DNA of 64,000 bases, from the NCBI GenBank assembly GCA_038380435.1, contig JAWZYU010000013.1:7278401-7342400 (forward strand). The letters are read 5' to 3'. The position numbers and the translations under genes are program-made. The stretch comes from Ryuthela nishihirai. Taxonomy: Eukaryota; Arthropoda; Arachnida; Araneae; Heptathelidae. The notes under the pieces are model-generated. The model did not search any database and had not been told where the DNA came from. It was given only the letters and a program-made list of their open reading frames with translations. Each line of letters starts with the position of its first letter. Positions within the stretch are counted from its first letter, which is position 1. Shown piece by piece: positions 43,381 through 55,689 of this stretch.

Positions 43381-45351
43381 TGTAAATGGAAGATAGGTAG
43401 TCACTGGAAGGAGATCTATGCACCAATCCCCTGTGATGATGCATAGAACCGGCCAGGCCAAGCACCTAAAGTCCAATCCTGCCTTCTCGTGGTGTAGACC
43501 GTTAGTACCTTTCAAAAGAGATACTCTCTTGTGAAAGTGAATGGAAGGGGAGGGCTGCCAGATTAGTGTGGCCCACAGATCTGGACAACTATGGGTACTT
43601 TTTTTTTTCTACCCTGCTGAGGAGTGGTCAACCACACAGGGTCCTGGTGCTGACCATATAAACCTACCGGGCTGGACTGAATTAAGGCTCTGAGCTTGAT
43701 TATGGATCCTGAATTTGCTGCATTGATGGACTTCTGCGGAGGGAAAATCTTCCGCTGTGTTTTCTGTTTGTTTGTGGGTTGACAGCCCCAAGTGAATAGA
43801 TTCACAGGATATGTTTATCAGCTGGGGGATAATCCTGAGCAGAGGTCATTGCAGGCACCTGAACTCTTTGCTTCTACTGGCATCGTCAAATTCTGCATTG
43901 GAGGAAGTCTTTCAGTGTAGATGGCTTCAGCCTTTAGTGGTGGGGGAACGGGTCTTTGCCCCATGTCTGTGATTAGGGGGCTGTTTGATATTGTCGACAT
44001 TCCCTCTCTCAATAAGCATATTTTCTTTAAACATCCCACCAACCATTTTCTCTCCATAGGTAGTTGGAATGCGAGGATTCTGCACAGAGCTTATTCTGTT
44101 GATATCCTCACACAAGAATTCCACTGTTAAAGTTAAGATATTCTCGGATTGCAAGAGACCAGATGGACAGATAAAGGTCAGATTCTTAAAAATAATCTCT
44201 TTTCAGAGAGGGAAGATAATAAGCACCACCAAGGTGTGGGTCTGCTTCTCAGCAGACACATTAGTGATGCTCTTCTAGGATATGAGTGCATTAATGAAAG
44301 GTTTCTTACAGCAAAATTTCAGACAAGCGTTAAAGACTTGAATGTTATCTGCTGTTATGCCCCCACTGAGGATGCCGATGAGGATGAGAAGGATAGGTTT
44401 TACGGACAACTTCAGGATATTTTGAATTCTGTCAAGAAAGGAGATACTACCCTTGTTCTAGTTGATTTCAATGCCAAAGTTGGTACTGATTCTGACCTTT
44501 GGGGAAGAATGATAGACCCTTTTGGTATTGTTAGCTGCAATGGCAATGGGAAATGCCTCCTACAGGTAAGTAAACTCAGTGGTTTTAGAATAGCTAACAC
44601 TTATTACAAACAAAGCAACATATATAAGTACACATGGGTTTCACCTGATGGGCTGCATAAGAATATGATTGACTATATATTAATTAACAGCAAATGGGCT
44701 AGTTCGGAATACCAGGGCATATAGGGGAGCTGAAATTGGATTTAACCATTACCTTGTTAAAAGTAAAAACTTAAACAAGGTTTAAGTTCAAGTGCAACTT
44801 AAACTTGAAAGAACTGTAGGAATGTATTTAATAAATACCCTACTAGTCCTAATAGAAAGCATTACAGAGAGCTTAGTAAACGTGTAAAGGATCAGTTAGC
44901 TGATGATAAGAATCTTTGGCTTGATGGCTTGGCTGACAAAGCCAAGGAAGCAGTTAGACAGCACAACAGCAGAGGGCTGTACCAGATAGTTAATGTTTTG
45001 TGTGGTAGAAAACAGACAGGTATAGAGGGATTGAAGGATAAACAAGGTAAGGTTATAGAAGGGGAGGATTCTGTCATGGCTAAATGGGCTGAGCATTTCA
45101 GTGATGTTCTAAACAATGTGGTTAGTTCTACTCCCATTGTTTGCAATGATGATAGATGCATTGGTGGCTTTAATGTTGGCCCTATAACACATTCTGAAGT
45201 TATTTTGGCTATTTCTAAACTTAACTTCATAAATCCCTTGGGGTAGAAGAAATTACTACAGAAATGCTTAAAGGTGAGAATGTTTTGGTTACCATTTGGA
45301 TGACTGAAATTTTGAATATTTTTTATGATAAAGGCATGGTTCCTAAGGATT
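43381..45351 (+). mobile_element. RTE-like LINE, 5' UTR, endonuclease and linker
   Basis: Best preserved 5' end in the window: about 540 bp of 5' UTR (43381-43920), then ATG at 43921 (MASAFSGGGTGLCPMSVIRG). Endonuclease 44040-44710 with SWNARILHRAYS, MQETRWTDKGQIL, VGLLLSRHISDALL and LVLVDFNAKVG (Gly to Val in LGDFN). Next come a deletion near 44780-44820 and the linker to 45240. It stops at CCTAAGGAT near 45350, before RT, where a minus-strand LTR element begins. Frameshifts near 44110 and 44200. Confidence 0.88.
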
Positions 45352-45669
45352 ATTATTTGTTATTATTATTGTTGGTTAAATGCAGTTGCTGCAAATTCTC
45401 TTCTTGCAGTATATTGCCGAGCCAATTTGACTAAATCTGCAATTGAGTTCACGTTTCATACTTCTAGGAATTCTCTAATGGGTAAAAGCAATGAGACAAT
45501 ATGCAATTTACAGTATCAATTTCAGTGGCATCAGCATCGTACAGCTGGTATAACTATACTGTACCCCAGATAAATTTTTCTATGTCATCTCTTTCCCTTT
45601 GTCTTCATGAAAACAACTCTGTAGCTAGTTCTGTAAAATCATTATAAGTCGGGATATATATCCATGATT

Positions 45670-46140
45670 TCATTCCATGATAAATTCCATGAATAATTCT
45701 TCCCAATATTCAGTTCCATGACGACATCCTACGTTATTCCACCATTGCTTAGCACATGCAATTAGACAAGATACTGCTAAAACCACCTTTTTGTTGCCAG
45801 GCATTTCATGTAAATGGAAGTGCTCCTCCATGGATTTGACATATGTCCACGATGACGGACGTTTCGAACCGTCGAACCTTATCTCAGGTAAAGGCCAATT
45901 AACATAAGGACTATAGTTAATAGATGGATTGGCAAATCGTCGTTGTGGCGGTTGATAATACTCTGCTCTATCACTTTGTTCTGATGGAACAGAAAATGGA
46001 ACCTTACGTTCAAAGTTTCTACGTTGGTGAGCTGACGTATCATTTTCAGCAAATTTAGGGGTTGTTGTCATTCCCCTTTTCTTCCGATGATCATCAAGCA
46101 GATTCATTAGCACTTCTGCTTCCATCATTACATCTTGCAA
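45670..46140 (-). pseudogene. Gag-like protein fragment of the LTR element
   Basis: An open frame of 156 codons. After a charged, Arg/Gln/Pro-rich N-terminus it reads LPEIRFDGSKRPSSWTYVKS then HEMPGNKKVVLAVSCLIACA and WWNNV, the typical start of a retrotransposon Gag capsid domain (FxG...W......F....M....K......L.G.A..W). The frame is lost past 45670, but related residues continue in other frames to about 45400. Neither a zinc knuckle nor a protease is visible. Confidence 0.7.
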
Positions 46141-46650
46141 CTACCCTTTACTCTTTCTCAGTCGGGAGTCATTATGGCAGAATCGGCCATATTGCTAGCA
46201 GACGTGTTTAGCGGTCTGCCAAAATTTTAAATTTTGGAAATTTTGAAAACCTTTTTGTTAATCTTGAGCAGCGCTCAAAGGTACTGCTATACAACAATAC
46301 TAAAGCTACAACTAAGCTTGCAAAAATATAAATTTGCTTATCAAAAAAGTTTTTCTATCGTGCATATGTACGTGTGTGCTCGGACACTTCTAATCCTTAC
46401 ATACAATAAATATCTTAATTATCAGCAATAACTGCGTTGAAACTTCAGTACCTTTGACTAATACACAAAAAAGTTAAGCTTCTTGCTCAACAAAAATTTT
46501 TGGCTTAAGCTGTCATTAAATCTATAAATAATACATACAACTAATGAGCTCAAAAATTACTATCTTTGACAATCACGTTAAATAACATACATAATTTATA
46601 TACAAATATACAGTCCCTATCCTTGGACCACTATCTTTTACTACTGTCGA

Positions 46651-46669
46651 GTCCCTGTTCAGGCGCCAC
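46651..46669 (-). other. Primer binding site, tRNA-Lys type
   Basis: On the minus strand, TGGCGCCTGAACAGGGAC, complementary to the 3' end of tRNA-Lys(UUU) with one mismatch. It lies 16 bp after the LTR end at 46686. Confidence 0.8.
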
Positions 46670-46685
46670 TTCTTTTATTTGCCTC

Positions 46686-47437
46686 TGTATGCTCCAAATA
46701 CAAAATACTTTTAAGTTTGGACCCTTTTTCTGATAAAATTAGTTTTATGCTCTGGATAGCTGAGACGGGCGCCAGGAAATAATTAACAAATTGCCAAAAA
46801 AAAAAATAAATATAAAGTTAAATTAGGGTTCAAAATACCAGCGAGCGTTAATGAGTAAGAATCCAAAAATGATTGTCAAAACGTAAATATTTAAATACAA
46901 TCAAAACTTAATTCACATTGCTCAAGAGAAAAAATTAGTAAAGACTCAAAAGGTTTAAATAACAAACAAATTTATTTCCAAAAATCACTCACCAAAACTT
47001 CAATGAAGAAGATACATTAACTGAGCACTCTTCCATGCTACATGCTTATGCTCTACTCACTGTACTATGTGCTGTGACAACTCACTGTGTGCTACTCTTC
47101 TCTGCTATGTGCTACTAACTGTGCTACTGTGACAACATGTCATCAGACTTTAACAAAAGGCTTACAGAGGCCCGCACGTGTCATGTTGCATGCCGGGAAA
47201 GACATTTACCTAAATCGACGAGCGACGCAAGCTATGACACAAGAGGGGACGTGTCCTTGTGCACGCGCTTCAGCGGGTGACTGTCGGAAGATCGGAGTTG
47301 TGCATGTGCAACTCCTAACTCTTGGAAACGAGCGCTGTGATGCCAAAAAGGAAATAAAAATCCCCAAAATGATAAATATAACATAAATTAAGCAAAACTG
47401 GTTAAGGTAAAGCAAAAATGAACAATGGGGCATCACA
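46686..47437 (-). repeat. LTR of the tRNA-Lys-primed element
   Basis: TG...CA ends, 752 bp. Contains the GTTGTGCATGTGCAACTCC block and the GGCGCCCGTCTCAGC block that recur in the other LTR copies. Confidence 0.8.
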
Positions 47438-48000
47438 TGGCATACAATAATATACCATAATTTCTTTCATTAGGCATTTGGCCCAAAAAAGTTTTAAAGG
47501 TAAATATTTTTTTGGCTGATCACAGTAAAAAAATAGCTTTGCTTCTGGATGAAAACCAGTTTTTTAGATTTGGTTGTTTTAGTTTTCTTCTTTGAGCAGC
47601 ACTTTTTTGCACACTGTGGGTTAAGTGGCCAGGTCACAAGGACCCCAAGGGCTCAGAGAAAGTTGGGGGAGGGGACCCACTAGAACAGCTGTTGGGAGGC
47701 AGATGGTAGTCTCCTGTCAAGGCCATCCAGCGTGTTCTTTAACGTGCACAGGGTATGGCTCTCCCGCACACACACCCACGAATTAATATCTCATCCGATG
47801 GACGGCGGCCTTTCCAAGCCTGTAGTTGTCCCCTACAGATCAAGGGCAAGGCAGGGAGTTTTGTGGAGATAAAACTCAATGCTGACCCAGCTGTGACTCA
47901 AACCTGAAAACTACAGATTACGAGCCTGGCAAGTTACCAACTGAGTCACCCACTGTCCCAGTTTTTCAGGTGGGACCCAGGACGAGTTAAAACATAAACA
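47438..48000. repeat. A+T-rich TTAA-type repeat, interrupted by a SINE
   Basis: 47450-47567 and 47958-47990 together align with 8765-8914: catttggcccaaaaaagttttaaag, ggctgatcacag, cagtttttcagg and a degraded final agttaa. The SINE at 47568 splits it. Confidence 0.6.
47568..47957 (-). mobile_element. tRNA-derived SINE, older diverged copy
   Basis: Same family as 7486-7879, head at the right, central block present but with more substitutions (B box region reads GACTCAAACC on the plus strand). Target duplication CCAGTTTTTTAG / CCAGTTTTTCAG at 47556-47567 and 47958-47969. Confidence 0.88.
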
Positions 48001-48254
48001 TATATTCAAGTCCTGCATGTAAACACAAGTGTTTTACTATTTGTTAAATGTACATAAATTAATAACTTTATTGATGCTAAAAAAACTGTTCTAATGACAT
48101 CTGAACCAGAAATAACGCACACTTTCTGCGATGAAGTGGGACTGGAGTCTCTATCTACCCCCATAAGTGAAACAAGGTAAGCAATTTGCATATCTAAGAT
48201 TACGTTAAAAACTACAGTTAATACATACTACCAATTTGACAAATAAGATATAAC

Positions 48255-48365
48255 CTTGAATTTTTGGGCAGGAAGACTGTTCCTTTTGTCTTCACATCTG
48301 GACACAAACACTGGTCTGCCTTCAATTATTTCACGATCTTTTTCCAGTGCTTTTTCACCTTCTTC
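48255..48365 (-). CDS. SART3: SART3 exon: end of RRM1 and inter-RRM linker
   Basis: 111 bp, phase 0. Acceptor TTTGTGTAG before 48365, donor GTTATA after 48255. It encodes EEGEKALEKDREIIEGRPVF then VSRCEDKRNSLPAQKFK. It matches the SART3 segment ALEMDRKSVEGRPMFVSPCVDK, the end of RRM1 and linker to RRM2. The GTTATA donor is weaker than the others. Confidence 0.92.
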
Positions 48366-49170
48366 CTACACAAAAATTCGAAAACAGAATTTATCTTCAT
48401 AAGAAAATGCATTTTTTGAAATATGGATTTACATTTTTTATTTAACTCAAGGAAAAGAGGATATTTAAATATTTTAAAACTTTGGTGTTTAATATAACAT
48501 TTTGAAGATAAGAGTGTCAATCAGAAAGTAAGTTTACAAAGCATATAGTTTCAGGTTTTTACTACAATCCCTAATTTGAGCAATGCAAAATAATTCTAGG
48601 GTGATCGAACTACTTTTGGCATACTCTTCACATATATTGAGACATTTATATTGTGGGAAAAGTTTTTGTATTTCTTGCTGGTAGTAGTCTATATCCTTTC
48701 TGCTTAGCCATTGTTTACCTGATGTTACAATGTCATCATTTTCAAACCTGTGGTCAATACGCACATATTTTGTTAAACCATAAAAGAGAATCATTTAATG
48801 GTGGAAGAGTCAGTATGAAGGATTATGAAAGGAGTGACAGACCCACAATAGCAAGAATTGCTGACAACAGTGTACTTCTAAGAAAATGTGATTTGCAGAA
48901 ACTAAAGGATTACAGTAAGTGCTCCAACATGAATCTGTCAGATGGAACAATTGCCAACATTGTTCAAGACTTAGGGTTTAACAAAGTGTCAGAGAACATG
49001 GGTTTCAAAGTGATGGTCTGTAGCAACAGCAATGAAATGATCACTGAGCAAAAAGGTCAAATGAGATGAGTGTCCGAATTTTCCAGAGACTATGTCAGAA
49101 AGTAGTGGGATGACAGTAAAATTATCATGCAGTGTTAATATTAGGGACTGTAATAAAAAATTTAAAATTA

Positions 49171-51196
49171 CAGTAGACTCTTTCTTATTCGGCCTTGGCT
49201 CAACCGGCCTCCACTTTAACCGGTCATTCCAAGAAGCGAAGAAAGTCGCTGCTTGTTTTGTGTACTTGCTTCAGTTCCAAGAAGTGGAAGCAAGTCGCCA
49301 GCATGTTTTGCTTATAATACAGCACATATCTGCTTCAGTTACTTTTTGTGAATATTAAATTGTACAATGTACTGTGCATATACAGGAGTGTGTGTTGTGA
49401 TATATTAATTATTGTGTGGTACAAAATAATGTGGGTGCAAACGTAAGTGTAATGTCATTACAATGGAGATGAAATTAAAAGAGTTAGAAAGTATCGAGAA
49501 AGGTGATTCAGTAAAGCATATTAATGATGAACTAGGTTTTGGTAAAAGCACGGTAAATGACTGAAGAATGAATAGAAAATCTTTACAAGTTTTTTGCACT
49601 TAAGTCGACTCTGTAAAAACACTTTCTTCTTGGTGCACTCTTAAAAAGCCGAAAAATGAAACTGTCCATGATGCACTTGGGATATGGTTCAAGCAAGAGC
49701 ATTGAAAAGGAACACCAATCAGTGGGCCAATCTCGAGAGAAAAAGCATTAGTCCTTTCTAAAATCGATAATGGGGGAGGTTTTTCAGCAAGTGAGGTATG
49801 GCTTTCTTGCTGGAAAAAATGGCATGCTGTTCATTACCTTAGTGTTTGTGGTGAGAAATTGTCAGATGATCCTTTAGCAGCAGGAATTTTCAGAAAAAAT
49901 TTTAGTGCTTATTAAAGAAGAAGGCCTATTCACAGAACAAATCTACAATGTAGATGAGACTGGGTTAAATTTTAAACTTCTTCCAACAAAAAAGTTTGTG
50001 ACAGTACAAGAAACCTTAGCATCAGGATTTAAAACAAAGAAAGAATCACTGTGGAGGGGTGTACAAATGCTGCAGGTATGCACAAACTTCTTTTCGTAAT
50101 TGGGAAATCAGCAAAACTCCGAGCATTCAAGTGTTTAAATTTAGCTGCTCTGCCAGCTTACAAAGCTCAAAAGTTTGCTTGGATAGACTCGTATTTGTTT
50201 AAAGAGTGGTTCTTTGCAGAATTTATTCCAAAAGTAAAACCACTTGACAAGTCTTAAAATATCTGTAAAGGCCCTACTAATTCTCAACAATGCTACAACA
50301 CACCCAAGTGAACTCATTTCCGACAACATAAAAGCCATGGTAACATCTTTAGTGCAACCAATGGATCAAGGCATACTTGTAAGTTTAAAAAGGAGATACA
50401 GGAAAAAGCTTCTTTCAGAAATTCTACAGCAAACTGAAAATGACTGAATAGGACTTTTAAATGCTTTGAAAACAATAAATATTAAGGATGTGATCTACAT
50501 GTTGGCAAGAGCATTTAAAGAAATGCCTCATACAACATTTATGAAGTCATAGAGAAAACTTTGGCCTGAAGTTGAAAACTGTGTAGGAAGTAACCAAAGA
50601 CGACAACATGAAAGTATCGAATGAGCCTGCACCTGCTGAAGATATGACAGATAACAACAATATTTCACTGTGTAATGACTTTAAACTGCTGCCTGGATGT
50701 GACACACTTGAAGAAGATGACATTGAAAAATGGTTAAAAGGTGATGAACAGTTGGAAAATGAAACACTCAATGATGACAAAATTATCAATGCAGTCTGCC
50801 AAGAAGGGAACGGAGAAGAAGTGGAGAATGAAGAAGAAGGGGAAGAAGGGAATGTTAGCGATATTGAAGGAAAAGAAGCTTTTGATGTTGCTGTAAGATA
50901 CATTGAACAACAACAGGACTTATCTGCAATTGATGTGATGTTTATTAAAAAGTGGCAAGACTTTGCAGGTAAACAAGTGTAAGTTCAAAGAAACAAAAGA
51001 AAATCATAGACTTCTTTAAGTGAGTGTGAGTAAATTGTTAATACTGTACAACAAATTATTAATTAAAATGCAGTACAACTAGTATTTTTGTCATTGGCCG
51101 TTTTTATTTTCTGACACAATTTTCGGATTAACCGGCCTTTCATTTATCCGGCCAGAGGTCTGGTCCCGTAAGGGCCGGATAACAGGGAGTCTACTG
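49171..51196 (+). mobile_element. Tigger/pogo-type transposon
   Basis: Flanked by TA (49169-49170, 51197-51198), with about 25-bp terminal inverted repeats beginning CAGTAGACTC and continuing to CGGCC. 2026 bp long, which is normal for Tigger elements. Confidence 0.9.
49462..50982 (+). pseudogene. Tigger (jerky-like) transposase, broken
   Basis: From MEMKLKELESIEKGDSVKHI (CENP-B-type helix-turn-helix) through KSAKLRAFKCLNLAALPAYK, the DDE block LLILNNATTHPSEL and MDQGILVSLKRRYRKKLLSE, to an acidic tail (LEEDDIEKWL... DVMFIKKWQDFAGKQV). The first DDE Asp of LLILDN is Asn here. Stops near 49563 and 49600 and several frameshifts (about 49680, 49910, 50090, 50260, 50450, 50580). The final 125 codons are open but are only the tail of this protein. 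Confidence 0.88.
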
Positions 51197-51239
51197 TATA
51201 TGCCTTATAAGCTTACTTTCTGACTGACCATCATACAGT

Positions 51240-51715
51240 CTTTAAAAAAAAAAACAGTAGGGAAAAAAATAATAATGAAAAATATATGAAGCAGACAAAA
51301 ATAAACTATGGTGACTAAGCACACTCTATACCAGTTTTCTTTTTTAGTGAATTTTTTTCAAACCTAATTTAGTACAATCAAGCATATATCTACCGTTCAT
51401 ATAACAGTAAGACAATAACTCATCTAACAGAAAAATCTATTTCATTTTCAGTATTTCAAAACTGTCTGATGCTATCATATAGAGGTGGTATAGCTGGATG
51501 CAGAAATAGTTAAGTTGATACAATGCAAATTTAAATTAAAATATAATTTACAGTGAAACCATAAAGAGATGGAGGTTACATTACTTAAACTAGAAGATAT
51601 CTTTAGTGAATATGGGATGATGGTTTTCAAAGAAAATGATGCTTTTTCATTTATCGAATTTCACCTTTAATAAGAATAATTCATACTAACAGATGATTGG
51701 GAATGTAAATAATAA
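51240..51715. other. Intron sequence without recognised features
   Basis: A+T-rich. Nothing identified. Confidence 0.35.
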
Positions 51716-51719
51716 TATA

Positions 51720-52930
51720 CAGAATGTTTCAAAAGTAGCTTTACAACTTTGAAAGGCTGTGCAATTATTTTTAAGAGAAGAATGCAAGTATGTGATATGG
51801 TAATGAAAAGTGCAATGCTTGAAGTTGTTACATCACAGTTCTAGTATAGCATACCACTACTACTCAAGCTACCAGACAGTTGAGATCAAAATGCAAACTT
51901 TACTGGTGCAGAGTGAGCTCATTGCTTATTTTGGTTTGAAGAAGCAAAATCCGCTTCATGAGTACAGAGTAACATTGCATGGAGGATCATAAGGATAATC
52001 CCAGTAGATTTTCTATTTACCCATAGCACCAGAATTTTTGTGAGACTAGACTCAACCAAGTCCATGCAAATCAATGCAATGTGTGCCTAGGGAACTTCGT
52101 ATTTCTCCAACAACAATATGGCTCGTGTTATAAAAATAACTGCATTTAAAGCCAAACAAATTATCATCGTGTCAGCCATCAAAGATGCAGACAAACAGCA
52201 ATGTAAAGAATTTTGCAAGGACATACATATCAAAGAGAATTAAAGATGATGAAGAGTTCTTGGAATCGGTAATTTTTAGTGATGAATGTACATTTCATGT
52301 AAGTAGAAAAGTTAATATTCAGAATTTGGGTAGTGAGAATCCTCGTGAATATGCAGCATGTGTTAGGAACATCCCAAAAGGGAATGTGTTTTGCACCATG
52401 AGCATGAAGAAAGTGTAGGCATTTTTTTCTTGGTGGAGAACATCACCGGTATTGTTTACTTAAACATGCTTGACAAATTTCTCATCCCACAGTTTGACTA
52501 AGATTATCAGGATAGAAGCTTATTTTTAAAGCATGATGGTGCTCCTACTCAGTTTTATGGAGAAGTGGCCAAGCATCTCAACACACATTTTCCAAGTCGG
52601 TGAACAAGCTGAGTGGGTCCGATATCATGGCCACCTAGATCTCCAGATTTAACTTCACTAGATGTTTTCTTAAGGGGATATATTATGAATAAAGTGTACT
52701 TCCCACCTTTAACTGCAAATATTGATGATTTATGGGGAAGAAATTCATTATAGATAGGATATTTGACATGTTACCTATGTGTGAAGAGGCAAATCCTTGT
52801 TGTTGATTGTAAACCTCCTGATCATCACACTCCACTGCCAAAATAACAAATTTCTAGCTCAAATAGATCGTTTGCAATATTCATTTAAAGTTTTTGATTT
52901 TCAAATTTTCTCACCCTAAGAGGGCCTAAT
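51720..52930 (+). pseudogene. IS630/Tc1/mariner-type transposase, decayed
   Basis: The plus strand shows EFLESVIFSDECTFHVSRKV then NPREYAACVRNIPKGNVFCT, followed in other frames by KHDGAPTQF-like, W(P)PRSPDLTSLDVFL-like and VYFPPL-like blocks. This order (SDE, QDGAPPH, SPDL.P.DFFLWG) is typical of the arthropod mariner-like transposases. Stops and frameshifts throughout; terminal repeats were not identified. Confidence 0.75.
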
Positions 52931-52938
52931 TAAAATTT

Positions 52939-52959
52939 CACACACACACACACACACAC
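52939..52959. repeat. (CA)n microsatellite
   Basis: Ten CA units between the mariner-like pseudogene and the Tc1 element. Confidence 0.95.
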
Positions 52960-54180
52960 CTAAGAGCCAAAACATTATGACCAGTGTGTCTTTATGCAAA
53001 TTGAAGCAACTTCAGGTAAACAACGGCATGTGTGAAGATCATCAAACAGTATAAATAACACCTGATACTGAGCCCTGTTAATCAGTGTCATTCTCGTCTT
53101 CAGATGGAAAAGGCAACAGAATTATGTGAGTTTGACAAAGACCAAATTTTAATAGCCAGACAACTGGGTCAGGGCAATTCTGAGACAGCAAGGCTTGTGA
53201 GGTGCTCACGGTCAGCCGTGATTAGTACCTTCAAAAAGTGGTCCTAGGAGGGAAAAACCACAAACTGCCAGCAAGGTATGGGCTGACTACGGCTCATCGA
53301 TGCTAGAGATGAGCAAAGACTATTGTGTATGGTAAGAGCCAACAGAAGGGATACTGTGGCACAACTCGCCAGTAATTTGAATGCTGGTGACAGGAGTAAT
53401 ATGTCACAACACACAATACATTGAACCCTGCTGAAAATGGGGCTGCATAGCCTCAGGTCACTTCAAGTGCCCATGCTAATCTTGTTTTGCCATCAAAAGA
53501 GCCTACAATGGGCACACAAGCATAAAAACTGGATCTTGTACATTTGGAAGAAGGTCGTCTGGTCTGATGAATCTCGTTTCCTGTTGCACCATGTGGATGG
53601 CTGGGTACATGTGCGTAATTTACCTGGGAAAGTGTTGGCACCAGGATGCACTGTGGGACAAAAACAAGCTGGTGGAGGAAGTGTAATGCTTTGGGAAACT
53701 TTCTGCTGGGAACCCCTGGGTCCAGTCATTCATGTGTAGGAAACTATGATGTCTACTACCTACCTAAACATCATTGCAGACCACGTACATCCTTTCATGG
53801 CAATGGTATACCCCTCTAGTAGTGCCTCTTATCAGCAGGATAATGTGCCATGCCACATTGCCTGGATTGTTTGAGAATGGTTCATGGAACATCAGGAAGA
53901 CTTCCAGGTATTGCCCTGGTTGCCCTGGCTTCCAAATTCCCCAGACATCAATCCAATCTAGCACCTGTGGTTTGTGTTGGAACAGCATATCTGATCTGAG
54001 GTGGCTCAACCATGTAACTTACAAGAGTTAAAGGATCTGCTGGTAAAGTGTTGGTACCAGATTCAACAAGACACCTTTAGAAATCTTGTAGAATCTATGC
54101 CTTGCCAGGTCAGAGCTGTTTTGGTGGCACATGGAAGACCAACATCATATTAGGCAGGTGGTCATAATGTTTTGTGATCA
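52960..54180 (+). mobile_element. Tc1-like element with terminal inverted repeats
   Basis: Left CAAAACATTATGACCA (52968) and right, inverted, CAAAACATTATGACCA (54174 back), about 1.2 kb apart. It contains a nearly full-length but broken transposase. Confidence 0.85.
53104..54150 (+). pseudogene. Tc1-like transposase, nearly complete with stops
   Basis: [20 protein letters not shown] starts a helix-turn-helix region. The DDE core reads IWKKVVWSDESRFLLHHVDG (first D near 53567), GCTVGQKQAGGGSVMLWETF, SAYQQDNVPCHIAW (second D near 53842) and LPNSPDINPI then a stop where the catalytic Glu of EHLW is expected (about 53957). Stops near 53248, 53425 and 53738. Much better preserved than the Tc1 copy at 20900. 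Confidence 0.88.
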
Positions 54181-54829
54181 CACACAAACAAAATCCTCAT
54201 GCAGTCATGGGCTATGAAGGTCCAGCCAGAATCGTAATATATATTTAAAGGTAATTGATGCTGTATACCTCAAATGATAATACAACATCAATTACCTATA
54301 AATAAATTATATTACAGAATAATAGCCTCTCGACCCACTAAATACAGATTAAACATCATGGAAAGAAATGCTATGCAACACCAATGCAACCTCCCTACCA
54401 GCATCATGGAACATCCTCATGCAATTACTGACTAGAACACATAACTCACCACTAGAGAGCCAGCCTTATATATATACACACCTCACATCAGCCAGTCCTG
54501 TGCCTGATGATCACATTAACTGAAGGATGTAGAAACGTGTTGCACTATGGATGATATTTTAACAATCAATATATTTTACATGAAAGTTAAAATATATTCA
54601 GTTGAAAGATTTATGTAGTTTTTAACTTTCAAATGCCTTTAAAACATTGGCTATGCTCATGAATCAAGTCTACTACTAGCAATACTAAAGGGAAAAGCTG
54701 CAAGCTAGAATCGGACATAAATTAACATGAATCTGTAGAGGGGAAAAAACATCTATGGTAACAACAACTGCAAGATCCTGTGATAAGATCTAGACTTATC
54801 TGCGATATGAAAGTCAACCAGTGTCAAGC
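54181..54829. other. Intron sequence with a short hairpin
   Basis: AGGTAATTGATG at about 54249 and CATCAATTACCT at about 54286 form a short stem. No gene recognised. Confidence 0.4.
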
Positions 54830-55275
54830 ATACTGTAAATTATTGAAACTATATATGGGAATTAATGAGTTATGGAAGTTTGAATATTTAACAACAGCAA
54901 TGCCAGTCTTAAGAAACTTATACAAAACTGAAGAATGGTGAAAGAATTCTTTACACAAAGTTCTAAAACAAAAACTTATTTCATTAAACACTTTGATACA
55001 ATACTTATTACTAAGTTTTAATTAACTTCTGAAGTCAATTTTTGTGGCTGGCATTGTTATCGATAAATATTCAAACTTCCATAACTCATTAAATACTGAA
55101 TGAATACTGTTGAAAATTGAAATATTTATTTATTTGATTGAGATCTTTATTTGCAATCACATTTTTCTAAAAACAAAAAAAAAAAACTTATTTTAGAAGT
55201 TATAGAGCTTTGACGTTAGCTTCCCAATGACTTAACACAGAGATTTTCCTTAATTTATGGAAACCAGTGTATTTT
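54830..55275. mobile_element. CACTGCCC-family MITE, diverged copy
   Basis: Aligns in part with 20500-20815 and 41890-42172: taactcattaaatactgaatgaat.ctgttgaaaattga, ttttctaaaa, ttagaagttatagagctttgacgttag, ending accagtgta. Termini degraded. Confidence 0.6.
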
Positions 55276-55689
55276 TATATTTAAATCTATACTTATCCAA
55301 CCAAAAATAAATTTTAAATTTATGTCTAAAAACAATTATATAACAATAAAATAAAATAAATAAAAAAATATATAAATTAAAAACAATAAAATAACAAAAG
55401 CTGGGTTTTCCCACTTCCTTGGAATAAGAGGCAAATCATAGTTGTCAGTCAATGAAAGCTTAATGACCACATTTTATAAAAATATATTTTTTTAATTCTA
55501 GGAAAATTACATTGTTTGTAATACTCAATTAAATTTTGTACATTTTTTTAAAAACTTTTCTCACCTTCATAGAAGGTGCAATTATAACTTTTGGGATATC
55601 CAGTAAATGTGAATCCTAATATTTCGTCAATACATATCCAACCCTAAAAGAATTTTTATCTCTAAAAAAAATAGTAGAATGTCTACAGA

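Larger units (their letters stand above)
45352..47437 (-). mobile_element. LTR retroelement 5' part: LTR, tRNA-Lys primer site, gag
   Basis: Read on the minus strand: LTR 47437-46686 (TGTGATGCCCC...GCATACA), a 16-bp gap, primer site 46669-46651, a leader, then gag-like coding sequence to about 45352 where it meets the LINE. No pol region or second LTR is seen, so the element is cut off. Its LTR is the family also found at 9389, 26953 and 58954. Confidence 0.8.
48515..51232 (+). mobile_element. Mariner-like element split by a Tigger element
   Basis: The left end GTCAATCAGAAAGTAAGTTTA (48516 on) and right end, inverted, GTCAGTCAGAAAGTAAGCTTA (51229 back) are terminal inverted repeats. Between 48795 and 49070 the plus strand encodes a transposase N-terminus: SFNGGRVSMKDYERSDRPTI, LSDGTIANIVQDLGFNKVS, EMITEQKGQ. 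The rest of the transposase is lost. The Tigger at 49171-51196 sits between. Confidence 0.7.

Noticed and set aside
50608..50982. A 124-codon acidic open frame that looks like a small gene
   Set aside because: It is the C-terminal tail of the Tigger transposase, lies inside its terminal repeats and follows the DDE block in order.
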